Source of the DNA: Bryobacteraceae bacterium
GTDB taxonomy: Bacteria > Acidobacteriota > Terriglobia > Bryobacterales > Bryobacteraceae
Reading direction: 5' to 3'
Length of the DNA stretch: 64,000 nucleotides
Assembly: GCA_025056455.1 (NCBI GenBank)
Contig: JANWVY010000004.1
Coordinates: 1 to 64,000 of the forward strand
The notes beneath the pieces are model-generated. The model did no database searches. It saw nothing but the letters and a program-made list of their open reading frames with translations, and was not told the DNA's origin. A program made the translations under genes and the position numbers. Every line of letters begins with the position of its first letter. Within the stretch, counting starts at the first letter, position 1. This document shows, one piece after another, positions 8,189 to 17,300 of this stretch.

Positions 8189-8940
8189 GGGGCGTTTTGG
8201 CAATCCAGGTTGTTGCATCGCCGACAGTGATTCTTCTTGCCGGGGGATTTGGCACTCGGGTCCGTGAGCTGTATCCCGACCTGCCCAAGCCCATGATTCC
8301 CGTGCTCGGCGAGCCGTTTCTCGAATGGGAATTTCGCTACTGGGCGGCCCAAGGCTTTCACCGCTTTATCGTGTCGCTCGGCTATTTAGCGCACGTGGCC
8401 GAGAGTTACTGTGCGAGCCGGCGAAGTTCTGAGCTTACGATTGAAACGGTGGTCGAGCCCACTCCGCTAGGAACAGGTGGCGCGCTTCACTATGCGGCAA
8501 GCTGCAAAGGAGTGAGTGAGCCCTTTGTTGCGGCCAACGCGGATTCTCTGCTTTTGACCAGCATTCAACCTGCCGCGGACGCCATGTGTGACCCGGCGGT
8601 TGACGGCGTGCTCTTTGGCATTCCTGTGGAGGACGCAAGCCGTTACGGGAGTCTCGAGGTCGAGGGTCAACTTCTCATGGGATTTCGTGAGAAGAGTCCA
8701 GGTCGAGGGATCATCAACGCGGGGGTTTATGTCTTGCGCCCTCGCCTGCTTGAGCGGTTTCCGGCGTCTGGCCCTCTCAGTTTAGAGTCGGAAGTCTTCC
8801 CTTTCTGGTTAGCAAGCGGCGCTAAGTTTCTTGTCATCGAGACTGAGGCTCCTTTTCTCGACATTGGAACGCCGGCCAGCTTCCGGCAGGCCGAGGAATT
8901 TCTTGGTAAACACTTTCCTTCAGGAACGATTTTCAGATGA
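8185..8940 (+). CDS. hddC: Sugar-1-phosphate nucleotidyltransferase, HddC-like (heptose 1-phosphate guanylyltransferase)
   Basis: The protein opens with LAGGFGTRVRELYPDLPKP, the nucleotidyltransferase signature, with LGEPFLEW and the glucose-1-phosphate-thymidylyltransferase-like pattern EPTPLGTGGAL. At 251 residues it matches stand-alone HddC/RfbA-type enzymes. HddC makes GDP-D-glycero-alpha-D-manno-heptose from heptose 1-phosphate and GTP; the assignment rests on the kinase HddA encoded 2 kb downstream, because this superfamily is hard to subdivide by eye. Start is TTG 8185 overlapping the SLH stop, or TTG 8197. The stop overlaps the next SLH gene by 4 bases (ATGA), so paralog A, hddC and paralog B look translationally coupled. 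Confidence 0.75.
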   Translation: MRGVLAIQVVASPTVILLAGGFGTRVRELYPDLPKPMIPVLGEPFLEWEFRYWAAQGFHRFIVSLGYLAHVAESYCASRRSSELTIETVVEPTPLGTGGALHYAASCKGVSEPFVAANADSLLLTSIQPAADAMCDPAVDGVLFGIPVEDASRYGSLEVEGQLLMGFREKSPGRGIINAGVYVLRPRLLERFPASGPLSLESEVFPFWLASGAKFLVIETEAPFLDIGTPASFRQAEEFLGKHFPSGTIFR

Positions 8941-11060
8941 TTCGAATCGCGGTCTTCGTTACGGTCCTGTCCCAAGCGGCTCTGGCCCAGCCTAGCGCCT
9001 GGGGTCAATCGAAAGCGGGCGCCGCGTTGGATCCGCTCCAGATCATCCCTGCGGCTGGTAACCCGAAGGAAGAGAAACCAGAACGGACGGTGCTGCCAAG
9101 GGAAGAATGGGAGCGGCGGACAAGGCAAGGGGTTGAGCGCCCTCAACCCTGGGGGCCGAGTGGAGTAGAAGTGGTGGACCTGCTGACCATCGGGCGATCT
9201 CCTAGTCCGGGCTTCCGGCAGCCCCTGGCTCTCAGCCCTACGCTGAACTTTGAGGGTTTGGAGGACACGTTCAGTAGTCCAGCTGATACAGATATTGCCG
9301 CGGGTCCTGAAGACCTCGTGCTGGTGGTGAATTCAACCATCGCCCGGTACTCCAAGCAAGGGCAACGGACCCAAGCAGTTTCCCTGCTTCAGTGGTTTTC
9401 GAACCTGCTCCCCACGATCTGTCCATCGGGCGCCGAACAATGCCGCATTTTCGAGCCCTCCGTGCGATATGACTCCCTGCAGGGCCGTTTTCTCTTGCTT
9501 GCCTATTCGCAAAACCGGGCGAATAACCGGACTCATTTTCTCCTCTCGGTGTCCCACGGAGCGACCTACGCCAGCGGCTGGCGGAACTGGGCCCTCGAAG
9601 CGAATCTCAATGGGGGCACACCCACTTCTTACGAGGTCGCCAATCCGCAGCTCGGTTATGACAATACGGCGGTCTATTTGACGGGCAACATGTTCAGTGG
9701 AGAAACTTTCGTTTACTCGAAAGTCCGGATCCTCAAAAAAACAGAACTTTACCGCAGCTCAACGGCTAACCTCACCTATCGCGATTTTTGGGATTTGCGG
9801 AACGCAGATGACACCGTTGCAGTGAGCCTGCGTCCAGCAATTTTACGAGGGCGTTCTGGAAACATCGACTATGGTGTGCTGGTAAACGCCCCGATTTCTC
9901 CCAACGCTGACTATTTGACAGTGTGGCGGGTCGAAAACGCCGCTTCGGATAATCCCACAATCAGACGTTCTACGGTGAGCGGGCTTTGGCCCTTTGACAT
10001 CCCAGCTGCAATCCCGCAAGCCAGCACCAACGTCAGGCTGGATACGGGTAATTCCTTCGTGCAGAAGGCAATCGTGCGTGATGGAATTCTCTTTACGGCA
10101 AGAAACACGGGGTACGCGGCAGACCCAACAACAGTAACCTACGACCGCCTGGATCTCGCCGCCGGACGCTTCACCTTGCAAGCCCGGCTTTTTGGCGGCG
10201 TCTTCTTTCATCCCGCTTACGATGTTCCCGCCAGCTTAGGCGCGTCCAATGCCCTTCCGAACAAACTGATTGCCGGAACCACCACCGATACCTCTGGCGG
10301 CTTGACTTACGCTGGGATAACCGATGTGAAGGCTGGGGAGGACCGCTACGAACGCCTGACAAACAATCGAGCTCGTTGGGGATCCTCCTTCGGAGCCGCA
10401 ATCGATCCTGTGCAGGGAGGGTTGTGGGTCTATGGCCAGTATGCGAAGCCACGAGGAACTTCCTCGGGAGTTTGGGGTAGCTGGGTGAGTTACTTCCCTT
10501 GGACCACGCCTCCGCAGTTTGCGGACGTCCCCACAAACAATTTGTTTTCCGACTTTATCCATGTGATGCGTCTGTGGTCCATCACCACGGGATGTGACGC
10601 CCTCAATTTCTGTCCCAGTGGAAACGTCACCCGGGGACAAATGGCCGTATTCGTTATCCGGGCCTTGTTCGGCGAGAACTTCTCGTTTCCGGGGCAACCG
10701 TATTTCAACGACGTTCCTGTAACTCACCCTTTCTTTAAATACATTCAGAAAATGCGGGAGCTGAACATTACCTCTGGTTGCACCCCGACAACCTATTGTC
10801 CAGACACGAATGTGACCCGGGGGCAGATGGCGGTGTTTCTCATTCGAGGCAAATTGCGTTCCTTGCTTGGGGATAGCTTCGAGTATCCTTCAACGCCTTA
10901 CTTCAGTGACGTGCCCTCTACCCACCCCTTTTACAACTTCATTCAAAAGATGCGGGAATTGGGGATTACATCAGGCTGCACGCCAACCAGTTACTGCCCC
11001 GATGCAGCTGTGACACGGGAACAAATGGCGGCATTCATAGTGCGCGCCTTTCTCAATTAA
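8937..11060 (+). CDS. Secreted protein with N-terminal propeller-like region and three C-terminal SLH repeats (paralog B)
   Basis: Paralog of 6011-8188 along its whole length (707 versus 725 residues). It has a signal peptide (IRIAVFVTVLSQAALAQ), the same ADTDIAAGPEDLVLVVN start of the conserved region, the same CPSGAEQC cysteine pair and VRYDSLQGRFLLL, and three SLH-like repeats (about 527-587, 588-654, 655-707) ending in VTRGQ, VTRGQ and VTREQ. The repeats are better conserved between paralogs than the region just after the signal peptide, as expected if the anchor is under the strongest constraint. Start ATG 8937 overlaps the hddC stop. hddA begins 3 bases after its stop. Function of the exposed part is unknown. 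Confidence 0.85.
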   Translation: MIRIAVFVTVLSQAALAQPSAWGQSKAGAALDPLQIIPAAGNPKEEKPERTVLPREEWERRTRQGVERPQPWGPSGVEVVDLLTIGRSPSPGFRQPLALSPTLNFEGLEDTFSSPADTDIAAGPEDLVLVVNSTIARYSKQGQRTQAVSLLQWFSNLLPTICPSGAEQCRIFEPSVRYDSLQGRFLLLAYSQNRANNRTHFLLSVSHGATYASGWRNWALEANLNGGTPTSYEVANPQLGYDNTAVYLTGNMFSGETFVYSKVRILKKTELYRSSTANLTYRDFWDLRNADDTVAVSLRPAILRGRSGNIDYGVLVNAPISPNADYLTVWRVENAASDNPTIRRSTVSGLWPFDIPAAIPQASTNVRLDTGNSFVQKAIVRDGILFTARNTGYAADPTTVTYDRLDLAAGRFTLQARLFGGVFFHPAYDVPASLGASNALPNKLIAGTTTDTSGGLTYAGITDVKAGEDRYERLTNNRARWGSSFGAAIDPVQGGLWVYGQYAKPRGTSSGVWGSWVSYFPWTTPPQFADVPTNNLFSDFIHVMRLWSITTGCDALNFCPSGNVTRGQMAVFVIRALFGENFSFPGQPYFNDVPVTHPFFKYIQKMRELNITSGCTPTTYCPDTNVTRGQMAVFLIRGKLRSLLGDSFEYPSTPYFSDVPSTHPFYNFIQKMRELGITSGCTPTSYCPDAAVTREQMAAFIVRAFLN

Positions 11061-11063
11061 CCC

Positions 11064-12047
11064 ATGATTATCACCCAAACGCCGTTCCGTATTAGTTTCT
11101 TCGGTGGCGGCACAGATTATCCCGACTACTTCGAAAAATATGGTGGAGGCGCTGTTATCGGTACCGCCATCGATCACTCAGCTTATCTGTCCGTAGCGCG
11201 ATTCTATTCCAAGTTATTCGATTATTCGATCCGCATTGCTTACCGCAAGGTGGAATGTGTGCGGACCATCGATGAGATCGAACACGCCCCGTTTCGTGAG
11301 TGCCTGCGACACTGCGGCATCACCGGAGACGTTGAGATCAATTACACCGGGGAGCTGCCCTCGTTTTCCGGCCTAGGTTCCTCTTCGAGCTTCGTTGTAG
11401 GTCTTCTGAACGCATTGCACGCGTTTCAGGGGAAAGTGAGGCGCCCTCTCGATTTGGCGATTGAGGCGATTTTACTAGAGCAAGATGTCCTCAAAGAGGC
11501 CGTGGGCTGTCAGGACCAGGTGTTTGCGGCATTAGGGGGCTTCCGCCTCGTTGAATTCCGGCGCCGCGATGACATTGTCGTCCATTCGGTTCCCATGAAG
11601 CCAAACCGGCTGGAGGAACTCGAAGGCCAGCTGCTGTTGCTGCATACTGGAATCAAGCGGCGGGCTGCGGATGTTGCCAATCACTATATTCGGAAGCTCG
11701 AAGAGCAGCGCAAGCAGCTGGTTCGCATGCGCGAAATGGTGGACGAGGGTTACGCCATTCTTACTGGTGGTGGGGAACTTACCAAATTCGGCGCCCTGCT
11801 TGATGAAGCGTGGATGTTAAAGCGATCTCTTGATCCGAATATCTCGAATCCCGAGATAGAATCAATCTATCGCCGAGGAGTCGAAGCAGGCGCGCTAGGC
11901 GGAAAGTTGTTAGGCGCTGGCGGCGGTGGTTGTATCCTGTTTTTCGTCCCTCAGGAAAGGAGGAAAGCCGTCCGGGATAGTCTGCCCGAACTAACGGAAA
12001 TACCCATCCAGATTAACTTCCCCGGCAGTCATATCATCCATGCCTAA
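11064..12047 (+). CDS. hddA: GHMP kinase, HddA-like (D-glycero-D-manno-heptose 7-phosphate kinase)
   Basis: The N-terminus TPFRISFFGGGTDYPDYF is the hallmark of the HddA branch of GHMP kinases, and the GHMP phosphate-binding loop is PSFSGLGSSSSF. The C-terminus has the KLLGAGGGGCILFF motif. Length 327 residues fits. HddA phosphorylates heptose 7-phosphate at C1 to give the 1,7-bisphosphate in the GDP-heptose pathway known from S-layer glycan synthesis in Aneurinibacillus. The phosphatase (GmhB) and isomerase (GmhA) of the route are not in the window. Start ATG 11064, 3 bases after the SLH paralog B stop; overlaps the next gene by 8 bases. Confidence 0.88.
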   Translation: MIITQTPFRISFFGGGTDYPDYFEKYGGGAVIGTAIDHSAYLSVARFYSKLFDYSIRIAYRKVECVRTIDEIEHAPFRECLRHCGITGDVEINYTGELPSFSGLGSSSSFVVGLLNALHAFQGKVRRPLDLAIEAILLEQDVLKEAVGCQDQVFAALGGFRLVEFRRRDDIVVHSVPMKPNRLEELEGQLLLLHTGIKRRAADVANHYIRKLEEQRKQLVRMREMVDEGYAILTGGGELTKFGALLDEAWMLKRSLDPNISNPEIESIYRRGVEAGALGGKLLGAGGGGCILFFVPQERRKAVRDSLPELTEIPIQINFPGSHIIHA

Positions 12048-13776
12048 CGCTGTACGGGTGGTAATTAGCGGCTACTACGGATACCAAAACACGGGCGATG
12101 AAGCGATTTTAGGTGTCCTGCTCGAGCAACTACGGACCTATTTTCCCCAGCTTCAGGTTCAAGTAATCTCGGGCGCACCGGAGGAAACGGCCTCGGCTTA
12201 CGGGGTGGAGGCCATTCTCTGGAGCGATCCGCTAGCCATCGCCCACGCCATTGCCGAAGCGGATTTTGTCATCACGGGTGGCGGCGGAATCTTTCATGAT
12301 TATGGGGGCTTCCAGGAGTACGGTCTGCTCACTGAAGGCAACTGGGGACTCAGTTTTCACGTAACAGCAGGGTTGCTCGCTGCGGTTTTTCGCAAGCCGC
12401 ATTTCCTTTACTCCGTGGGCGTGGGGCCGATCTTTTCCGAGCAAGGCAGGAGCTTCGTGCGGGCAATTTGCGACAGCGCAGCGCTGATCTCGGTTCGCGA
12501 CGAAGGCTCGGCCCAGTTGCTCGCAGAGCTCGGTGTGGCACCGGCGCAAATACACGTCACAGCTGATCCTGCCTTTTTATTGAAACCAGCCTGTGAAGCG
12601 CGCCTTCAGGAAATTTTCGAACGAGAGGGAGTTCCAGCCAGCAACAACCGACTTGTGGTCGTCCTGCGCCATTGGGATCAAGGAGTCGATCCCAATCACT
12701 GGGAGCCGCAGGTGGCTGACGCGTTGCGGGCCATTCGAGACCGTCACCAGGCTCAGATTCTGTTTGTTCCCTTTCAGACTTTGCCTGGTCAGCAAGAAGA
12801 TGACCGGGCTGTGGCGCGGCGTTTCAAAGCGGCGGTTGGCGGTCGCAATGTGTTCCTCTTAGAAGGCCGATATGCTCCAGCCGAACTGGCAGCCGTGCTC
12901 CGCTCAGCGAAGTCGGTGTTAGGCATGCGTCTGCATGCGGTAATTCTCTCGCTCGTTGTTGGCCGGCCCTTTGTGGCACTCCTCTATGACCGGAAGGTGG
13001 AGGATGTCGTGCTTCGCGCGGGCAAGCCTCGCTGGGGGATTCGCTTCGAGGAGCTTTCGCGCAACCAGCTTATCGAGCGGCTCGAAGCGTCCTTTTCTGA
13101 GGCGCCAGCCGACGCGAACCGTTTCAAATTGCTGGCCGCAGAAACCATCCAACTGGTCCGCCAGGGTTTTGCGAACGGCGTGAAGCCCTTGCCGGAAACG
13201 ACCCTTGCGCTGTGGCGAAACGCGACCTTGAGCCTTCTTCGTTCCAACGCAGAACTGCGCACGGGAATACGTGAGCAGAAGATGAACTACGAATATCAAG
13301 TACGAGTGCAGCAGCAACGCATCGAGGACTTGCAGGCTCAAATTCCCGAAAGCACGAGCTGGAAGGCGCTGCTCGAAGAGCGTGAGGCGCTCAAGAAAGA
13401 GTGCGAGGAGCGGCAACGAAACTTGGACGGTTTGGCGAGAGAACTTGAGGGCGAGAAAGCTCGTGGCCAGATCCTAGCTGTGGAGATCGAACAGCTCCGC
13501 CAAAACCAGCAAATGCTCCAGAAGTTACACCGCGACACGGTCCAAGACTGGGAGACCTATTACGAAAATCTCAACCGCTGTCTAGCCCTCTACCGCAATC
13601 AAAAGCCCTGGCGGGTGATGTTGGCGCTCCGCAAAGGCTACCTCGTTTTTGTACGGAGGGGATGCTTGCCGGCCATCCGCTGGGGAATTTCGTTGCTGCT
13701 TGGACGAGGCGAGATTGAAACCGAGCAGCTAGAATTTCCGGCGCGACCCAAGCCCCGGGAGATTACCCGAATTTGA
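12040..13776 (+). CDS. CsaB-like polysaccharide pyruvyltransferase with C-terminal coiled coil
   Basis: Residues 1-~370 match the polysaccharide pyruvyltransferase family: SGYYGYQNTGDEAIL at the start, ITGGGGIFHDYGG, a VRDEGSAQLL segment, ADPAFLL, and GMRLHAVILSLVVGRPF with the family's conserved arginine and histidine. CsaB transfers pyruvate from PEP to ManNAc of the secondary wall polymer and so creates the ligand of SLH domains. Unlike the usual ~350 residues this protein has 578: residues ~406-506 are a charged heptad-rich coiled coil, followed by a ~70-residue basic tail. The extension could mediate oligomerisation or membrane recruitment (inference). It closes the SLH/heptose operon. 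The 3' end overlaps the convergent cytochrome gene by 48 bases. Confidence 0.87.
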   Translation: MPNAVRVVISGYYGYQNTGDEAILGVLLEQLRTYFPQLQVQVISGAPEETASAYGVEAILWSDPLAIAHAIAEADFVITGGGGIFHDYGGFQEYGLLTEGNWGLSFHVTAGLLAAVFRKPHFLYSVGVGPIFSEQGRSFVRAICDSAALISVRDEGSAQLLAELGVAPAQIHVTADPAFLLKPACEARLQEIFEREGVPASNNRLVVVLRHWDQGVDPNHWEPQVADALRAIRDRHQAQILFVPFQTLPGQQEDDRAVARRFKAAVGGRNVFLLEGRYAPAELAAVLRSAKSVLGMRLHAVILSLVVGRPFVALLYDRKVEDVVLRAGKPRWGIRFEELSRNQLIERLEASFSEAPADANRFKLLAAETIQLVRQGFANGVKPLPETTLALWRNATLSLLRSNAELRTGIREQKMNYEYQVRVQQQRIEDLQAQIPESTSWKALLEEREALKKECEERQRNLDGLARELEGEKARGQILAVEIEQLRQNQQMLQKLHRDTVQDWETYYENLNRCLALYRNQKPWRVMLALRKGYLVFVRRGCLPAIRWGISLLLGRGEIETEQLEFPARPKPREITRI

Positions 13777-14814
13777 GGGTCCAGCCGCGCCTGAGCCGCG
13801 GTTCCAGAAGGCCAGCAAGTCTCCCATCTCTCCTCCGCCAAAGCGCGGCCAGCTCGTCATCTTGGATTCCTTCCAGAGGGGGTAATGGCTCCACACAGCG
13901 CCCAAGGCGCGAGCCGAATCCACGGGTTTCCGTTGAGCCGACCCGGCATGGCAGTTGCCGCATCCCCGGGCCTCAAACACCTGTCTCCCCCGAAGTGCAT
14001 TGCCCGGTTCCTCGAAGTAGCCGAGCTTCCACAAATACGCGAGAAGATCCGCCATCTCCGGCTGTGATAGAGGGGCCGGATCGCGCGTCAACATGGGAGC
14101 GTGATTCCACAGGGCGGCCGCTAATTCCGCCAAGCCGTGCCCCGAAGAGGATGGATCGAGTGCGAGCGCACCACGATGGCATTCCGAGCACTCGCGGTTG
14201 TGAAAAAGTTGCTCGCCTCGTTCCGCACTGCCTGCGATTGGGGGCCCAACAGAGTGTTTTGAAGTCGCGCGAGAGGCGAAGAAAGACAAAAGATCCCTCA
14301 TGTCGTCCGTGGTCAGACTCGGCCACGCCATGCGTCGAATTTCCAGCGCTTGTTCCATCACCTCGCGATGGCGCCACATGGCGTGCAGAAGGGCTGGTGG
14401 ATTGCCAACCACCTTCCAACGAGAAACGCTAGCGAGTTCATGGCAAGTTGCGCACTGCAGTTTCGTGAATCGAAGGCTGCCGCGCCTAGCATCCCCGGGA
14501 GATTCAAAATAGCCGGCGGCGAAAAAATAAGCCAAAATATCTTCACAATCCTCGCGGGAGGGCATCGTGGCGAGCTGGCCCCGGGGCGAAGACCAAATCT
14601 GAGGAGCATGGCCCCAAATTACGCCAATGAGCCGGGAAGGACTGAGACGAGATTGAAAGAACTGATTCGAACCTCCTTTGTCCCACATGCTGCCGAGCCA
14701 GTGACAGCTCGTGCAACCTCGGGCCTGAAGCTGCTGGCCGCCGCGAGCGGGATTTCCGAGCCCCAAGCCAAGCAAGGCTGGGAGCGTAAAAACCATCACA
14801 ACGGCCCCAATCAT
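13729..14814 (-). CDS. Exported tetraheme c-type cytochrome
   Basis: There are four CXXCH heme-binding motifs in order: CTSCH, CATCH, CSECH and CGNCH, each in a similar ~85-residue unit with a downstream Trp-rich 'LxxxxWxH' helix and a 'MxDLLxF/Y' helix. That repetition suggests two duplications of a monoheme cytochrome c module. Start ATG 14814 gives a signal peptide (MIGAVVMVFTLPALLGLGLG); an alternative start lies at 14865. Predicted location is the periplasm, as an electron carrier; the partner enzyme is not evident. Divergent from the carotenoid operon. Its 3' end overlaps the convergent pyruvyltransferase gene by 48 bases, so the C-terminal ~15 residues are read antisense to that gene. 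Confidence 0.87.
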   Translation of the reverse strand: MIGAVVMVFTLPALLGLGLGNPARGGQQLQARGCTSCHWLGSMWDKGGSNQFFQSRLSPSRLIGVIWGHAPQIWSSPRGQLATMPSREDCEDILAYFFAAGYFESPGDARRGSLRFTKLQCATCHELASVSRWKVVGNPPALLHAMWRHREVMEQALEIRRMAWPSLTTDDMRDLLSFFASRATSKHSVGPPIAGSAERGEQLFHNRECSECHRGALALDPSSSGHGLAELAAALWNHAPMLTRDPAPLSQPEMADLLAYLWKLGYFEEPGNALRGRQVFEARGCGNCHAGSAQRKPVDSARALGAVWSHYPLWKESKMTSWPRFGGGEMGDLLAFWNRGSGAAGPSNSGNLPGLGSRRKF

Positions 14815-14959
14815 GCGGCTTTCCCTTTCCGATTCTGCCACGGCTTCGATTATGAGGGCTGCCATGCAGGCTAACCGGCGGACCGCAAGATTTCGACGTC
14901 CAGGGAATTTTTGTGAACCCCTGGTGAAGGCTGTGGAATCTCAATCAACAAGCCAGCCT

Positions 14960-15775
14960 ATGCTGCCTTCTGTCTTACCCGATCTGGAAACGGATCGAAA
15001 ACAAGTCGAGCAACATTTAGAGCAATTGCTCACCCGCCGGGGGGACGAAAGCAGCGCCGTGCTCGAGGCCATGCGTTACTCAGTTCTTGGCGGAGGGCAG
15101 CGGTTGCGGCCACTGTTGGCTTTCCGAGTGGCGCGAATGCTGGACGCAGAATACCCCGAGGTCTTACAGACCGCCTCGGCGGTTGAACTTCTGCACTGCG
15201 CCTCTCTGATTGTCGACGACTTGCCGTGTATGGACAACAGCGCCGTGCGGCGCCGCCGCCCCTGCACGCACGTGGCCTTTGGAGAAGCGACCGCCGTGTT
15301 GGCCGCGTTCGCTTTGGTGGCGCTGGCTGCTCGATGCCTACTTGAGACGGGAGCTTCCGGTTGGAAGCGAGAGCGTTTGCTCGAGTTTCAAGCCCGGTTG
15401 CTTCAGACCCTGGACTGCTCTAGTCTGATTGCCGGCCAAGATCTCGACCTCAGGCTGAAGGGCCATGCCCGCGACGTTGCGCGGAGCCACATCTCCGATC
15501 TGAAGACTGTTCCTTTGTTTCAGCTGGCTGTGGCCGCAGGTGCAGTGTTCGCCGATCTGGAATCAGGCGCTTGGCAGCGTTTGAAGATGCTGGGCCGTGA
15601 ATTTGGTCTGTCCTACCAGATGACGGATGATTATCTAGACGGAGAGGGCGAGAACCCTGCGGCGGTACGTTTCCAGCTGGAACGTACCCGGGAGTGCGTC
15701 CGCTTCTTCGGGCCTGGTGCGAAGGCCCTCGAGGATTTATTGGATTATCTGCATGACAAGGCATTTCGCGCTTGA
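14960..15775 (+). CDS. Short-chain polyprenyl (geranylgeranyl/farnesyl) diphosphate synthase
   Basis: The first Asp-rich motif DDLPCMD is at residues 86-92 and the second (DDYLD) near 223. The conserved GGQRLRP near residue 45 binds IPP. The enzyme condenses IPP with allylic diphosphates. The position at the head of a crtI-crtB operon argues for geranylgeranyl (or farnesyl) diphosphate supply for carotenoids. ATG 14960 is preferred because it leaves the usual ~36 residues before AMRYSVL; GTG 14924 is an alternative, and a longer frame would overlap the divergent cytochrome. It overlaps crtI by 23 bases. Product chain length (C15 or C20) cannot be fixed by eye, so I give no gene symbol. Confidence 0.88.
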   Translation: MLPSVLPDLETDRKQVEQHLEQLLTRRGDESSAVLEAMRYSVLGGGQRLRPLLAFRVARMLDAEYPEVLQTASAVELLHCASLIVDDLPCMDNSAVRRRRPCTHVAFGEATAVLAAFALVALAARCLLETGASGWKRERLLEFQARLLQTLDCSSLIAGQDLDLRLKGHARDVARSHISDLKTVPLFQLAVAAGAVFADLESGAWQRLKMLGREFGLSYQMTDDYLDGEGENPAAVRFQLERTRECVRFFGPGAKALEDLLDYLHDKAFRA

Positions 15776-17300
15776 GGAGAGCACTGGTACGCGGGTGCTC
15801 TCCGCGACCCAGGCTAAACCCAGAGTGGTCGTCATTGGGAGCGGTTTTGGCGGCCTGGGCGCCGCCGTGCGCCTGCAAGCACGCGGTTACCAAGTGGACT
15901 TGCTCGAAGCGCGAGACCAGCTCGGCGGGCGCGCCTACGTCTACCGCCAGGATGGTTTCACATTCGATGCGGGCCCGACGGTTATCACGGCGCCGTTCTT
16001 GCTCGAAGAGCTGTTTGCCGAAGCGGGCCGCAAGATGAGCGATTTCGTCCAAATCGTTCCGGTCGATCCCTTCTATCGCATCGAGTTTCACGACGGACGA
16101 TTCTTTGAGTACAACGGCGATGAGCGGCTCACCGAAGAGCGCGTGGCGGCCTTCTCGCCTTCGGATGTCGAGGGCTACCGGACGTTGATGCGGAAGGCGC
16201 GGGCCATCTTCAACAAAGGATTTCTCGAACTGGCCGACCGCCCCTTCTTGAAATTCACGGATATGCTCAAGGTGGTTCCTGACTTGGTCAGGCTTGAGTC
16301 TTATCGGACTGTAGCTGGCTTGGTCCGACAACATATTCGTGATCCGCTGCTGCAACGCGTCTTTAGCTTCCATCCTTTGCTGGTGGGCGGCAATCCCTTT
16401 CAAACCACATCCATCTATGCCCTGATCCACACGCTGGAGCGCCAATGGGGAGTTCATTACGCAATGGGCGGAACGGGCGCTGTGGTGCGTGCCTTGGGTG
16501 ACTTGTTCCGGCAAATCGGTGGGCGCGTCCACTTGAATACGCCCGCCGAGCGGATCGATGTGAAGGGAAAGAGAGTGGTCGGCGTAGAAGCTGCGGGTGG
16601 CCGTTACTTTCCCTCAGATGCCGTGATTAGTAATGCCGACGTCGCTAACACCTACCGCAAGCTGATCGACGAGCGGTTCCGGCGCAAGAACACCAACGCA
16701 AAATTCGAGAAGATGCGGTATAGCATGTCGCTGTTTGTGTACTATTTCGGCACAAACGTGCAGTACCCGGAAATACGACACCACACCATCATTCTGAGCG
16801 AGCGCTATCAAGGACTGCTCGATGATATTTTCAACCGAAAAGTTTTAAGCGAAGACTTTTCGCTGTATCTCCACCGCCCGACGGCAACGGACCCATCCAT
16901 GGCGCCAGGGGGGTGCGACTGCTTTTACGCCTTAGTTCCCGTTCCCAATCAAGCAAGCGGCATCGATTGGAGCCAAGAGGCCCGGCCTTTCCGCGACCGG
17001 ATTGTAAAGTTTCTTGAATCGCGGTATCTGCCTGGTCTCTCCCAGCATGTGGTCACCGAACGCTGGTTCACGCCGCTGGATTTTGAGCATACCCTAAACA
17101 GTTACCTCGGCTCTGCGTTTTCCTTTGAACCGGTGTTCACGCAATCGGCTTGGTTTCGCCCGCACAACGCCAGCGAAGATCTTGATAATTTGTTCTTCGT
17201 CGGAGCGGGCACACATCCAGGTGCGGGGGTGCCCGGCGTGCTCTCGTCGGCGAAAATCGTTGGGGAACTTGTATGCGAACGGATTCCGGTGCGCAACTAG
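15753..17300 (+). CDS. crtI: Phytoene desaturase (CrtI family)
   Basis: FAD-binding Rossmann motif VIGSGFGGLGAAVRL followed by LLEARDQLGGRAYVY and FDAGPTVI, all standard for CrtI/CrtN desaturases. The C-terminal FVGAGTHPGAGVPGV is the CrtI bacterial phytoene dehydrogenase signature. Length 515 residues is usual. It introduces double bases into the colourless precursor (phytoene, or diapophytoene if the chain is C30). Start ATG 15753 lies inside the end of the prenyl synthase gene, and the 3' end overlaps crtB by 28 bases, so translation of the three is probably coupled. Confidence 0.93.
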   Translation: MTRHFALEESTGTRVLSATQAKPRVVVIGSGFGGLGAAVRLQARGYQVDLLEARDQLGGRAYVYRQDGFTFDAGPTVITAPFLLEELFAEAGRKMSDFVQIVPVDPFYRIEFHDGRFFEYNGDERLTEERVAAFSPSDVEGYRTLMRKARAIFNKGFLELADRPFLKFTDMLKVVPDLVRLESYRTVAGLVRQHIRDPLLQRVFSFHPLLVGGNPFQTTSIYALIHTLERQWGVHYAMGGTGAVVRALGDLFRQIGGRVHLNTPAERIDVKGKRVVGVEAAGGRYFPSDAVISNADVANTYRKLIDERFRRKNTNAKFEKMRYSMSLFVYYFGTNVQYPEIRHHTIILSERYQGLLDDIFNRKVLSEDFSLYLHRPTATDPSMAPGGCDCFYALVPVPNQASGIDWSQEARPFRDRIVKFLESRYLPGLSQHVVTERWFTPLDFEHTLNSYLGSAFSFEPVFTQSAWFRPHNASEDLDNLFFVGAGTHPGAGVPGVLSSAKIVGELVCERIPVRN

